DNA from: Bryobacterales bacterium
GTDB taxonomy: Bacteria; Acidobacteriota; Terriglobia; Bryobacterales; Bryobacteraceae
Assembly (NCBI GenBank): GCA_003166475.1
Contig: PMVV01000063.1
Location: 1-46,850, forward strand
DNA: 46,850 nt
Direction: 5' to 3'
The position numbers and the translations under genes were made by a program. The notes under the pieces were generated by a model, which was not told the origin of the DNA, did no database searches, and saw only the letters and a program-made list of their open reading frames with translations. How positions within the stretch are numbered: the stretch's first letter is position 1; each line of letters begins with the position of its first letter. This document shows positions 39,035 through 46,850 of the stretch, one piece after another.

Positions 39035-41632
39035 ATGTCCGCTATCGTTGCAGGCGCACGGTTTGGGCCCTACGAGGCAATCTCGCCGGTAGGGGCGGGT
39101 GGCATGGGCGAGGTGTGGAAGGCGCGCGACACGCGCGTGGATCGCATCGTTGCCATCAAGATCTCGCAGCAGCAGTTCTCGGAACGCTTTGAGCGTGAGG
39201 CGCGCGCCATCGCCGCTCTGAATCACCCCAACATCTGCTCACTCTACGACGTCGGGCCGGATTATCTGGTCATGGAGTACGTGGACGGTTCTCCCATCCG
39301 TCCCGTGCAGGGCGCGCGCAAACTGCTGGATCTTGCCGTACAGATCGCCGATGGACTGGCCGCCGCGCACGACCGAGGTATCACGCATCGGGATCTCAAG
39401 CCGGAGAATATCCTGGTGACCGGGCCGGCAAGCGGGGACCCTGGGCGCGTGAAGATGGTGGATTTCGGTCTGGCCAAGCTGGACGCCGCCCCCAAGAATG
39501 CCGATGCTACGCAAGCCGTCACCGTGACGCAGCCCGGCATGGTCGTGGGCACGGTTGCTTATATGAGCCCGGAACAGGCGCGCGGTTTGCCGCTGGACTT
39601 CCACTCCGATCAATTCTCCTTCGGCGCAATCCTCTACGAGCTCGCATCCGGCGAGCGTCCGTTCTCGGGCGACAGCGCTCCGCAGACCATGGCGGCGATT
39701 ATCGAACGGGATCCCGAGCCGTTGCCGCGGACCGTGCCCGCACCGCTGCGCTGGATCGTCGAACGCTGTCTGGCCAAAGAGCCGTCCGCGCGTTACGAGA
39801 GCACTCGCGACTTATACCGCGAGTTGAATTCCCTGCGCGGCCACATTTCCGAGGCTCTCGCGAGTTCGGGCTCTGTCGCGGCCGGAGGCGGCCGGCGTGC
39901 GATCCGGCGATGGCTCTGGCCGGCCGTGGCGCTGGCCGGCGCGATGCTGACCGCGGCTGCCGGTTACTGGTGGGGAGTTCGCGGGCGGTCCGCCGCGGCG
40001 CCCCTGGCGCCCGTGCCTCTGACCTCCAGCGGCGGCATGGTTCTGAATCCGAGCTTTTCGCCGGACGGATCTGAAGTGGTATTCGCATGGGACGGCCCGC
40101 GCGGCGGCAATCATAACCTGTACGTGAAGCTGATCGGGTCCAACGATCTGCTGCGGCTGACCAGCGGCGCGGCAGACGAAATCTCGCCGGCCTGGGCGCC
40201 CGACGGCAAACGGATCGCCTTCGTGCGCAGCCTGGGACATGGCAAACGCGCGGTGATGCTGGTTTCCCCTCTGGGCGGCAGCGAACGAAAGCTCACCGAG
40301 GTTTCCCTGGACGACTTTGGTCCGGAAGGCCATGCCGTGCTGGCCTGGACTCCCGACGGACGCTTTCTGGCAGCCGCCGACGGCAGCGGCCTGGATCTCA
40401 TTTCGGTGGATAGCGCGGAGCGGCAACCGCTGTTGCGCGAGAAGCCTGGTGTGAACGGCGATGCCGACCCCGCGTTCTCACCCGGCGGCGATCGCCTGGC
40501 CTATGTGCGCAGGCTGGGACCATTTTCCAGCCGCCCATTCTGGATACGACTGGCTGCGGGGTACCGGCCCGCGGGAACACCCCAGGAGGTGCATACGCCG
40601 GGCATGGTAGCCTACGCTCCCCTGTGGGATCGTCATGGGCAACTGGTCCTAGCGGCCGGCGCTCCTTTCGGCATGCGGCTCTATCGCGCCACCCTCCCGG
40701 CGGGCTCGGCGGTTCCGGTGGCCGGCGCAATGATCGGTGGCAGCATGGCTCTGCACCGCGAGAGCGGACGGCTGCTCTACACCTCGTTGCAAAACATCCA
40801 GAATCTGTACCGCATGCCGCTCGCCGGGCCGGGCCAAGCCGGGCACGCTCCGGAGCGGCTTACATCCACCAGCGGCGTCGACTTCTTTCCCAGCTACGCG
40901 CCCGATGGCGCCTCGATCGCATTTGCGTCTTTCCGGTTCGCGCAGTTCGGGGTGTGGACGATCCAGACCGGGAACCCGCTGCTGTCCGAAATCGTGGATT
41001 GGGGCCAAGGCCTGGTGGCGACCGGCGATTGGTCGTCCGATGGCAAGTCGGTGCTGGCTTTCGGAACCGGACCGCAGGGTTTGTATCAGATCTATCGCAT
41101 CGCGGTCGATACGCGGAAGGTTACCCGTCTGATCAATGACGCAGAGCACGACGTTTACCCCACCTTTTCCCGCGATGGGGGATCCGTTTACTTCACATCG
41201 ACCGCCAATCCAGGCCCGCTCCAGCTCTACAAAATGCCGGTCTCCGGAGGCCATGCCACGCTGGTGGTTGCGCGTATGGTGGTGCGGGCCCGAGAGTCCG
41301 CGGATGGGCGCTGGCTGTACTTCGCCGAATGGATACCGGGCCGTCTCTATCGCATGCCCCTGGCGGGCGGGGATATCACGCAGGTAATCGAAGGCCTGAC
41401 CGACCCGGCAGGGTATGTCCTGGGCGGGCCGGGCGTCTATTATTGGGCCGGCAACCGGTCTGCCCCCGAGTTGCGTTACATGGACCTGGCAACCCGCAAG
41501 GTCCAACTCATCCTGCAGCCGCCGATACCCGCCGCGCCAAACCTCACAATGTCGCCCGACGGCCACTGGCTCTGCTTTCCACTGATCGAGCGCAACAGCC
41601 AGGAGCTTATGATGATCGAGAATTGGTCGTAG
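39035..41632 (+). CDS. Transmembrane Ser/Thr protein kinase with TolB-like propeller
   Basis: Product of 865 residues. Kinase domain about 11-270: Gly-rich PVGAGGMGEVWKA (18-30), K42, catalytic D120 (THRDLKPEN), DFG D143 (VDFGLAK) and SPE at 178-180. One membrane helix at 293-314 (WLWPAVALAGAMLTAAAGYWWG). The outer part carries TolB/PD40 propeller blades, e.g. NPSFSPDGSEVVFA, SPAWAPDGKRIAFV, FPSYAPDGASIAFA and YPTFSRDGGSVYFT. This layout, with a sensor propeller outside and a kinase inside, is common in Acidobacteria. Ligands and targets are unknown. A kinase N-terminal relic related to it is at 17799. Confidence 0.95.
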   Translation: MSAIVAGARFGPYEAISPVGAGGMGEVWKARDTRVDRIVAIKISQQQFSERFEREARAIAALNHPNICSLYDVGPDYLVMEYVDGSPIRPVQGARKLLDLAVQIADGLAAAHDRGITHRDLKPENILVTGPASGDPGRVKMVDFGLAKLDAAPKNADATQAVTVTQPGMVVGTVAYMSPEQARGLPLDFHSDQFSFGAILYELASGERPFSGDSAPQTMAAIIERDPEPLPRTVPAPLRWIVERCLAKEPSARYESTRDLYRELNSLRGHISEALASSGSVAAGGGRRAIRRWLWPAVALAGAMLTAAAGYWWGVRGRSAAAPLAPVPLTSSGGMVLNPSFSPDGSEVVFAWDGPRGGNHNLYVKLIGSNDLLRLTSGAADEISPAWAPDGKRIAFVRSLGHGKRAVMLVSPLGGSERKLTEVSLDDFGPEGHAVLAWTPDGRFLAAADGSGLDLISVDSAERQPLLREKPGVNGDADPAFSPGGDRLAYVRRLGPFSSRPFWIRLAAGYRPAGTPQEVHTPGMVAYAPLWDRHGQLVLAAGAPFGMRLYRATLPAGSAVPVAGAMIGGSMALHRESGRLLYTSLQNIQNLYRMPLAGPGQAGHAPERLTSTSGVDFFPSYAPDGASIAFASFRFAQFGVWTIQTGNPLLSEIVDWGQGLVATGDWSSDGKSVLAFGTGPQGLYQIYRIAVDTRKVTRLINDAEHDVYPTFSRDGGSVYFTSTANPGPLQLYKMPVSGGHATLVVARMVVRARESADGRWLYFAEWIPGRLYRMPLAGGDITQVIEGLTDPAGYVLGGPGVYYWAGNRSAPELRYMDLATRKVQLILQPPIPAAPNLTMSPDGHWLCFPLIERNSQELMMIENWS

Positions 41633-41859
41633 GCGCGCGGTTATCCACCAAAAGCACGCGCCAGCTTAATGGCCGACTTACGGCATATCTGCGCCGTTTC
41701 AGGAGACGAGGATCGCGCGCGCAGGCGATGGAAGCGCTTGCCCGGATGGCCAAGACCCGTCATGTTTCGTCGCGTCGCCCCGCGCTGGTCCAGATCGCAG
41801 CTCTCGACAGAATGTTAGCCAGTTCGGTATTGTTGGGGATTGTGAGCGCCGCGCACAAC
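41633..41859. other. Intergenic region between kinase and ankyrin gene
   Basis: This 227-bp region has an open frame, but its codons do not resemble a known protein and it continues out of a shadow frame of the kinase gene. No feature is claimed. Confidence 0.4.
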
Positions 41860-42909
41860 ATGAATGCATTGATACAAGCGTTACGAGGGGGAGATTTGGA
41901 TGCGGTGCGCGCCGCCATCGAAGCCGACCCCAAAGTGGCGCGCCAAGCCCGTGTGGTAGGCGCGGCGGCGGGCCGGGCAATGCAGCCCGCGCTGGTGTTG
42001 CTGAAGGAAGCCGGTGCGGACCTGAACGCTTCCTGGCGCAACTATCGTCCCCTGCACAACCTGTTGCAGGGGGAGCCGCACGCGGCGGCCGGGAAGCCCG
42101 CGCCCACGCGGTTGGCGTGCCTGGAGTGGTTGCTCGATAACGGCGCCGATCCCGAACAACTTGGGGCGTGGCCTTCCGCGCGCGCGATTATCGTGGCGGC
42201 GTTCGTGGGTTCGCCGGAGTACGTGAAGGTGCTGCGCAAAGGCGGCGCGAAAATCGACGGCTTCGCGGGAGCGGCACTGGGCGATCGCAGGCTGGTGGAG
42301 AAGGCGTTGCACGAGCGGCCGGATTTCGCGCGCGACCGGGATCATGGCGGCTTGACAGCGCTCCAATGCGCCGCCGGTTCGCGCATGCCCAAGGCGGACA
42401 CGCTGGGGATCGCGCGGCTCCTGATTGACGCGGGCGCCGAGGTGGGCGCGCTCACCAGGTCGTGGGCGCACGATGTAAATGCCGCCTACTTCGCGGCCGG
42501 CAGGAAGGACAAGGCGATGTTCGACCTGTTGCTGGCGAGCGGCGCCGACGCTACGGACGCGCTCAGCCACGCGGTCTGGGGCGGAGCTTATGAACTTGCG
42601 GAGTCTGCGCTCGATCACGGCGCGGCCATCGACCGTGCCACCGCAAACGGGAAGCCGTTGCTCAACGACCTGATTCGCTGGGGGCAGATTCCGCAGATGA
42701 CATGGCTGTTGGAACATAAGGCCAGCCCGAATGTGCCGGATGAGCGCGGTTGGACTGCCGTGCATCAGGCGGCATCGCGGGGCAAGGTGCGCATCATGCG
42801 GGCTGTGCTTGAAGCTGGCGGCGATCCGCGGCACCGCGACAGCGAAGGCCGAACGCCGCGCGATGTGACGATGTCGGGCAAGCTGGCTGAGATGTTGATC
42901 GCTTACTAA
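41860..42909 (+). CDS. Ankyrin-repeat protein
   Basis: Product of 349 residues consisting mainly of ankyrin repeats (about 1-340), e.g. NALIQALRGGDLDAVRAAIE, LEWLLDNGADPEQLGAWPSA, GIARLLIDAGAEVGALT, FDLLLASGADATDALSHAV, MTWLLEHKASPNVPDERGWT and VHQAASRGKVRIMRAVLEAGG. Ankyrin repeats bind proteins; no enzyme domain is visible. The ATG at 41860 is the first that opens the repeat series; no convincing Shine-Dalgarno is seen. Its position after the kinase gene may be coincidence. Confidence 0.8.
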   Translation: MNALIQALRGGDLDAVRAAIEADPKVARQARVVGAAAGRAMQPALVLLKEAGADLNASWRNYRPLHNLLQGEPHAAAGKPAPTRLACLEWLLDNGADPEQLGAWPSARAIIVAAFVGSPEYVKVLRKGGAKIDGFAGAALGDRRLVEKALHERPDFARDRDHGGLTALQCAAGSRMPKADTLGIARLLIDAGAEVGALTRSWAHDVNAAYFAAGRKDKAMFDLLLASGADATDALSHAVWGGAYELAESALDHGAAIDRATANGKPLLNDLIRWGQIPQMTWLLEHKASPNVPDERGWTAVHQAASRGKVRIMRAVLEAGGDPRHRDSEGRTPRDVTMSGKLAEMLIAY

Positions 42910-43002
42910 CGCGCTCTCTTCGAGGAGGGGAAACAGCAGCCGTCGTGAGAGCGTCAGGATGGCGAGACCGTCCCCGTCTCCAAACAGCCGCTGCGCGTCA
43001 TT

Positions 43003-43413
43003 TCAAAGGAAGAGATCGGCAGGCACGTGGAACAGGTCGGCGAGCTTCTTCGCCTGCGCCTTGCTGATCGCTCGCTTGCCGCTCACAACCTCCGACGCTA
43101 TGCCGCGGGAACCAAACACGTCCAGCAAGTCGCGCTGGCGCAGGCCGTGCTCTTCCATCAGGCTGCGCAACCGGCTGTCGGACGTCGATCCTTCGAGGGC
43201 GTAGTTGGCATCCTCGAAGGCCTCGATAAGCACGGTCAGGAGTTCGGAGTACTCCCGCTCCTCGGGCGTGAGTTCGTCATGGCGTTTGTCGAACTGCTCC
43301 AACTCGGCGATGAGGCGCTCATTCTCTGCTTCGGTACGAATGACCGCCGGCAGCTTGCGCGCCAACAGACGGCCGTAACGCTTTGGATCTACCTCGAGCA
43401 CGGAATTCGTCAT
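43003..43413 (-). CDS. higA: HigA-like antitoxin with C-terminal helix-turn-helix
   Basis: Product of 136 residues. The N-terminal half (about 1-75) is helical, and the XRE-type helix-turn-helix is in the C-terminal half (LRQRDLLDVFGSRGIASEVVSG, then KRAISKAQAKKLADLFHV). This matches HigA antitoxins of the toxin-first higBA order. The ATG at 43413 overlaps the toxin TGA in an ATGA, which fixes the start; an upstream TTG is disfavoured. It would bind the operator palindrome upstream of higB with the toxin as co-repressor. Confidence 0.88.
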   Translation of the reverse strand: MTNSVLEVDPKRYGRLLARKLPAVIRTEAENERLIAELEQFDKRHDELTPEEREYSELLTVLIEAFEDANYALEGSTSDSRLRSLMEEHGLRQRDLLDVFGSRGIASEVVSGKRAISKAQAKKLADLFHVPADLFL

Positions 43414-43700
43414 CGCTTCTTCCAATCCTCCCTGCTGTATTCCTCGTGCGTCATCAAATGGCGAATGTAAACCTTGCCGGCTCGATAGTTGATGTACGTG
43501 GCCAGGCGATATTTGTTCCCGCTAATGTTGAAGATCGTGAACTCGCCAACCGCATCCGCGTGGGGATATGTCTTGCGCACATCCACGAGGTTGGCCCACC
43601 GCAATCGCTTCGCTATCCGATACCAGTCATCGAGCGGCGTCTCTGCATCCTTGTGGGTGTCGGCGAACTCGCGAAGAGCCTTGCGACTGATGACGCGCAC
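43410..43700 (-). CDS. higB: HigB-like toxin (RelE-type mRNA interferase)
   Basis: Product of 96 residues with the HigB pattern RVISRKALREFADTHKDAE, DDWYRIAKRLRWANLVDV, FNISGNKYRLATYINYRAGK and VYIRHLMTHEEYSREDW. RelE-fold HigB toxins cut mRNA on the ribosome. The start is a GTG at 43700, which lies within about 10 bases of the -10 region, so the message may be nearly leaderless. It is followed by higA with a 4-base overlap. Operator and promoter are listed separately. Confidence 0.9.
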   Translation of the reverse strand: MRVISRKALREFADTHKDAETPLDDWYRIAKRLRWANLVDVRKTYPHADAVGEFTIFNISGNKYRLATYINYRAGKVYIRHLMTHEEYSREDWKKR

Positions 43701-43702
43701 GT

Positions 43703-43735
43703 AGGTATACTCTCAGAATGAGAGCGACTTGTCAA
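43703..43735 (-). promoter_or_regulatory. higBA promoter with palindromic operator
   Basis: On the minus strand TTGACA (43730-43735) serves as -35, and TATACC (43703-43708) or the overlapping AGTATA as -10. Between them lies CTCTCAGAATGAGAG (43710-43724), a perfect inverted repeat of 6-base arms with a 3-base centre. Its placement between -35 and -10 is where a HigA-HigB repressor would block polymerase. Confidence 0.65.
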
Positions 43736-43746
43736 GAGAGCAAACA

Positions 43747-43807
43747 GCGCCATCGCGCAGTTCCACGTTCAGCGTATGCGCGGCCGAGACCTGTCCGTTG
43801 AGTAGGC
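43747..43807 (-). pseudogene. Fragment of a GH2 glycosidase gene
   Basis: Sixty-one bases match 46089-46149 of the intact GH2 gene at 54 positions, in the same orientation, covering codons for ATPAHTLKVELRDGAR. Most changes are at third codon positions, so it derives from a diverged paralogue and not from a recent copy of this gene. Confidence 0.8.
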
Positions 43808-43810
43808 GCC

Positions 43811-44013
43811 GAGGCGCTGCTGGCGGGCATGAGGCTGCCGCCCAACCACGGCGCGGATTCCATTGCCGCGGTTCAGCGCGTCTTCAGCGATCTGCGGCGA
43901 GGGACAAAGTCGCGCTGGTTCCGCTCCTGCTGGAGGGTGTAGCGCTAACCCGCCACATGCAACGCGACGGACTGCATCCGACGGCGGACGGCAACCGGCT
44001 GGTGGCGGCCACG
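43811..44013 (+). pseudogene. Fragment of a tesA-like gene
   Basis: Matches the 3' third of the tesA-like gene (about 38760-38962), including LLAGMxLPPNxG, AxxQRV.SDL and DGLHPTADGNRLVAAT. One deleted base, at CTGCGGCGAGGG, breaks the frame. It joins the GH2 fragment on the opposite strand, so two unrelated fragments were brought together. Confidence 0.85.
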
Positions 44014-44164
44014 GGGATAGAGGACTTTCCGCCGCTGCTGGCGCAAGCGGCCCGCAGTTCGGGGACCGTAATGCGATACCGATATACGAGGGCAGCCCCG
44101 CCGCTAACCTTGACGGAATATCTGAACAGTTGTCCCGTTCCGTCCAATCCTGGCAGCATCGGCT

Positions 44165-44452
44165 TTAGCGCGGGTGCGTGGAACCGCTGCGGACGTCCAA
44201 CTGCCCATGACTATCGACTACCCTACCCTGTCGTTCTTGTCGGAACAGCCACACCGCTAGACCGCCCCAGAACAGCGCGATTACGATGGTCGTTGCCAGC
44301 CGGATGTAAAACCTCGTTCGCCACTCATCTGGGTCGGCGAAGGGATAAGCCGTCATCCATGCATCGAACAACACCTGGTAGAGGCTGACCAGTCCTCCAA
44401 GGGTCAGCAATAACAGTGTGATGCTCGCCCACATGATCTTCGGGCGGCTCAT
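44165..44452 (-). CDS. Small membrane protein, hypothetical
   Basis: Product of 95 residues with two membrane helices (about 8-28, WASITLLLLTLGGLVSLYQV, and 50-70, LATTIVIALFWGGLAVWLF) and a polar tail. No family recognised. AGGAGG lies six bases before the ATG at 44452; the ATG at 44455 is too close to it. It is on the same strand as, and downstream of, the GH2 gene, separated by 51 bases. Confidence 0.6.
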   Translation of the reverse strand: MSRPKIMWASITLLLLTLGGLVSLYQVLFDAWMTAYPFADPDEWRTRFYIRLATTIVIALFWGGLAVWLFRQERQGRVVDSHGQLDVRSGSTHPR

Positions 44453-44503
44453 CATTGGCCTCCTGGAAGTGGAGGCTTCCGTCTGCATACACCACAGCTC
44501 ATG

Positions 44504-46801
44504 CTACACCTGTTCCGCCTCCGCCGGCGTCACGCGGATCTCGACGGTCTTCTCCCCCAAGTACTGGTGCCGCGCGTGCAGCCGGATGACGCCCGCCGCT
44601 TCTTTGCTGCGCACCCACACAGCGCCCACGCCGCCGGCGAGCGAAAATGGATTCTCGCCGACGATCTCGCCGGGGCCTTCCAGTCGCAACGTAACCGCGC
44701 CGGTCGAGAAGGGCCGCGCGCCGCCGTATTCATTGGTCACGCGCAGCACCACGCGCGTGGCATCGATGCCGTCGCCCACCAGCGCCGTATCGTCAGGCTC
44801 GACATGCAACTGGCGGTCATAATCGTTGCCCGGCAGTGTCTTCGAGATGACTTTCGCGCCCTTGATATAGCCGTCGATGCGCAGGTCGCCCCAATCCTCC
44901 AGGTGCTCGCCCGCCAGGTCGATGAGGAAGGGCGGATGCGGCAAGTGCCCATAGTGCTGGCGATCGGGCTCGACCTCCGCCTTCAGTTCGCCCTTCACGT
45001 GGATCTTCAGGTGATCGCAATTGGAAACGATCGCGGCATGGTGAATGCCGCCGCCTTCGGATTGATCGCCCTGCGACCAGTTGAAGCACGGCTCCAGCAC
45101 GATTTCGTCGGCGGGGTCGCACTGGGAGCGGTAGAACTGGCCGGCGGGTTTCGGTATGCGGAAAATGTCCGACACGCCGTGGTAGCAGATCTTATCGCCG
45201 GAGCCGAAGTTGGCGTGCGTGTTGTAGTCGAAAGCGCACCAGCCGATACCGCCCGCATAGCCATCGGCGGAAGCCAGTTGGTTGTGCACGCGGGCGTGCC
45301 GCAGGGCGTGCTCCATCACGCGGTCCACGTTATCGCTGCGCTTGGTGGGGAACATGTGGCCGTTGAACTCGGTGTTGAGATACAGCGGGTGGTTCGGCGG
45401 CCGCAGCGGGAAGCCGAAGTCGTTCATGGTCATCACGTCTTCGAGCAATTCGGTGTCGTAGAGGTAGCGCACGCCGCCAGTCTGGCGGGAGGTGTCCAGC
45501 TCGTGAGCCATTGCGTTGGTACGCGTGTAGAAATCGTGGTTGTCCTGCGATTCGTTGATGCGCACGCCCCACAGAACGATGGACGGATGATTCCAGTCGC
45601 GGCGGATCATCTGGTCGACGTTGCGCACAGCCAGATCCTGCCAGGCTTTGTCGCCGATGTGCTGCCAGCCGGGGATTTCCTCGAAGACCAGCAGGCCGGC
45701 TTCATCGCAGGCGTCCAGAAAGTGCGTCGACTGCGGGTAATGCGAGGTGCGCACGAGGTTGATCTTCAGCTCGCGCTTGAGGATGAGCGCGTCGCGGCGC
45801 TGCACGCGGGCGGGCATGGCTCCGCCAACGTAGGGAAACGTCTGATGCCGGTTGAGGCCGCGCAGCTTGATGTGTTTCCCGTTCAGCATGAAGCCCTGCG
45901 GAGTGAAGCGGGCTTCCCGGAAGCCGATGCGCGTGGAGTATTCGTCGATGGGGGCGCCGGCCTGGTAGAGACGGGCGGCGACGGTATAGAGCTTGGGATG
46001 ATCCAGGTCCCACAGATCGATGGCTCCAAGGTTGGACAGGGTCAGCGGTTGACCGGAAACCGGCCCTTCCACGGAAGAAAGCACGCGTGCGCCATCGCGC
46101 AGTTCCACCTTCAGCGTGTGCGCGGGCGTGGCCTGTCCGTTAAGCAGGCACTTCACCTCCACGCGCCGGCCGTCGCCGAGCGAATCCACCGGTTTGGCGA
46201 ACAGGTTTTCGATGAACACGGGCGGGACGGTGCGCAGCGCGACCTCGCGATAGACGCCGCCGAAGGTCAGGTAGTCGATGTTCTCGCCGAAGGGCGGGAT
46301 ATCGGGCCGCTCGGTGGAATCCACCTCGACGGCCAAGACGTTGGGGGCGTCGGGCTTCAGGTGCGGCGTCAGCTCGAAGGAGAAGGGCGTATAGCCGCCG
46401 CGATATTCGCCGAGCTTGTGGCCGTTGATGGTGACGGTGGCGGCGGTCATGACGCCGGCAAAGTCCACGAAAACGCGGCGGCCGGGCTGCGGCGCCAGTT
46501 TGAAGTGGCGGCGATAGATGGAGACGAACTGGAAATCCTTTTCGTCGAAACTGTGCCAGGGGAAGATCTTGTTCGAATGCGGGATGGTGACGCGCTGGAA
46601 TTTGGCGTCGTCGAAATCCGGGGCGGAGCAGCCCGGAACCGCGCGCCCGCCGAAGAGCCAGTTCCGGTTCATCGGCAGGATATGGCGGAGGGCGCCGTGT
46701 GAAGCCGGGGTTTGAGCCGCGGCGGCTTGCAAAAGGGCTGCGGCGCCGCCCATTCCCGCCGCGCCGGCCTTGAGAAAACCTCTTCGGTTAAACGTGTCCA
46801 T
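44504..46801 (-). CDS. Tat-exported glycoside hydrolase family 2 (beta-galactosidase-like)
   Basis: Product of 765 residues. A Tat signal is present (NRRGFLKAGAAGMGG, 5-19, then hydrophobic Ala/Leu to about 30). The GH2 layout follows: N-terminal sugar-binding sandwich (about 40-195), Ig-like sandwich (200-295), TIM barrel (300-590) with acid/base E417 in WGVRINESQ and nucleophile E478 in YLNTEFNGH, and C-terminal Ig-like domains. It acts outside the cytoplasm on plant or microbial glycans; the exact linkage (beta-galactoside, beta-glucuronide or other) is open. The ATG at 46801 begins the Tat signal. A TACAAT lies about 15 bases upstream as a -10 candidate. Confidence 0.93.
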   Translation of the reverse strand: MDTFNRRGFLKAGAAGMGGAAALLQAAAAQTPASHGALRHILPMNRNWLFGGRAVPGCSAPDFDDAKFQRVTIPHSNKIFPWHSFDEKDFQFVSIYRRHFKLAPQPGRRVFVDFAGVMTAATVTINGHKLGEYRGGYTPFSFELTPHLKPDAPNVLAVEVDSTERPDIPPFGENIDYLTFGGVYREVALRTVPPVFIENLFAKPVDSLGDGRRVEVKCLLNGQATPAHTLKVELRDGARVLSSVEGPVSGQPLTLSNLGAIDLWDLDHPKLYTVAARLYQAGAPIDEYSTRIGFREARFTPQGFMLNGKHIKLRGLNRHQTFPYVGGAMPARVQRRDALILKRELKINLVRTSHYPQSTHFLDACDEAGLLVFEEIPGWQHIGDKAWQDLAVRNVDQMIRRDWNHPSIVLWGVRINESQDNHDFYTRTNAMAHELDTSRQTGGVRYLYDTELLEDVMTMNDFGFPLRPPNHPLYLNTEFNGHMFPTKRSDNVDRVMEHALRHARVHNQLASADGYAGGIGWCAFDYNTHANFGSGDKICYHGVSDIFRIPKPAGQFYRSQCDPADEIVLEPCFNWSQGDQSEGGGIHHAAIVSNCDHLKIHVKGELKAEVEPDRQHYGHLPHPPFLIDLAGEHLEDWGDLRIDGYIKGAKVISKTLPGNDYDRQLHVEPDDTALVGDGIDATRVVLRVTNEYGGARPFSTGAVTLRLEGPGEIVGENPFSLAGGVGAVWVRSKEAAGVIRLHARHQYLGEKTVEIRVTPAEAEQV

Positions 46802-46850
46802 AACTAGAGAATTGTAGCGCCATTCTGTCTTCTGACTTCTGGTCTGTGAC

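Noticed and set aside
41329-41859. N-terminal extension of the ankyrin protein
   Set aside because: The first part is an out-of-frame shadow of the kinase gene and the rest lacks ankyrin pattern; the ATG at 41860 opens the repeats.
44501-46702. Plus-strand open frame of 733 codons antisense to the GH2 gene
   Set aside because: Low-information composition and opposite a gene with a Tat signal and catalytic motifs.
1-46850. tRNA, rRNA or riboswitch (including a TPP riboswitch before thiE)
   Set aside because: No cloverleaf, rRNA segment or THI-box pattern was recognised; the gap before thiE is filled by a family B palindrome.

Overview
The window is high-GC chromosomal DNA that most resembles an acidobacterium of the Solibacter/Bryobacterales type. 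The grounds are an 831-residue orphan FtsX-type permease of the acidobacterial duplicated kind, a one-component Ser/Thr kinase with a TolB-like propeller, a CE15 glucuronoyl esterase, a Tat-exported GH2 glycosidase, PQQ-type propeller proteins, and many short dispersed palindromes packed against gene ends. No rRNA, tRNA, CRISPR array or phage module was seen. The species assignment is inference from gene content.

Layout. 0-4.6 kb: DinB-like protein, a 15-bp tandem repeat, a molybdate-type ABC permease and a motif-poor ATPase overlapping an FmdE-like protein, thiE, and an AbrB/PIN toxin-antitoxin pair. 4.6-9.4 kb: uvrB divergent from a GHMP kinase, then a delta-1-pyrroline-5-carboxylate dehydrogenase. 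9.4-13.4 kb: a Tat-exported molybdenum hydroxylase operon (2Fe-2S, Moco, FAD subunits) with a small Cys-rich protein at its end. 13.4-19 kb: truncated MazE plus MazF, a DUF1326 protein, CE15 esterase, heme A synthase, a cyclase-family protein, then a stretch of decayed genes. 19-22.5 kb: orphan permease and a MerR-TPR protein.

22.7-25.8 kb holds the most interesting locus: a two-gene operon in which a TIR domain is fused to a PtuA/OLD-like ABC-type ATPase, followed one base later by an HNH endonuclease of the PtuB/retron-associated type. It reads as a Septu-like anti-phage system carrying an extra TIR (NAD-cleaving or signalling) domain. Base composition is more AT-rich in parts than the neighbours, suggesting transfer.

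26-34.9 kb: exported and housekeeping genes (PQQ propeller, YbjQ-like, Pro-rich protein, amidase, D-threonine aldolase-like enzyme) and an AAA ATPase gene bracketed by near-identical 32-bp repeats. 35-39 kb: a YbbP-YbbA ABC exporter divergent from a TesA-like lipoprotein esterase. 39-46.8 kb: Ser/Thr kinase, ankyrin protein, HigBA toxin-antitoxin with a palindromic operator candidate, a scar made of GH2 and tesA fragments, and a GH2 glycosidase.

Three palindrome families recur: A (GGCAGRCCA-type twin hairpins, one copy with 25-bp terminal inverted repeats), B (GGCGGCCTGAGAGGCCGCC plus GCAGGCCGAGGGCCTGC) and C (GCGGGCTTGAGCCCGC plus GCGGGGCTTAAGCCCCGC). Their stems vary between copies in a pairing-preserving way.
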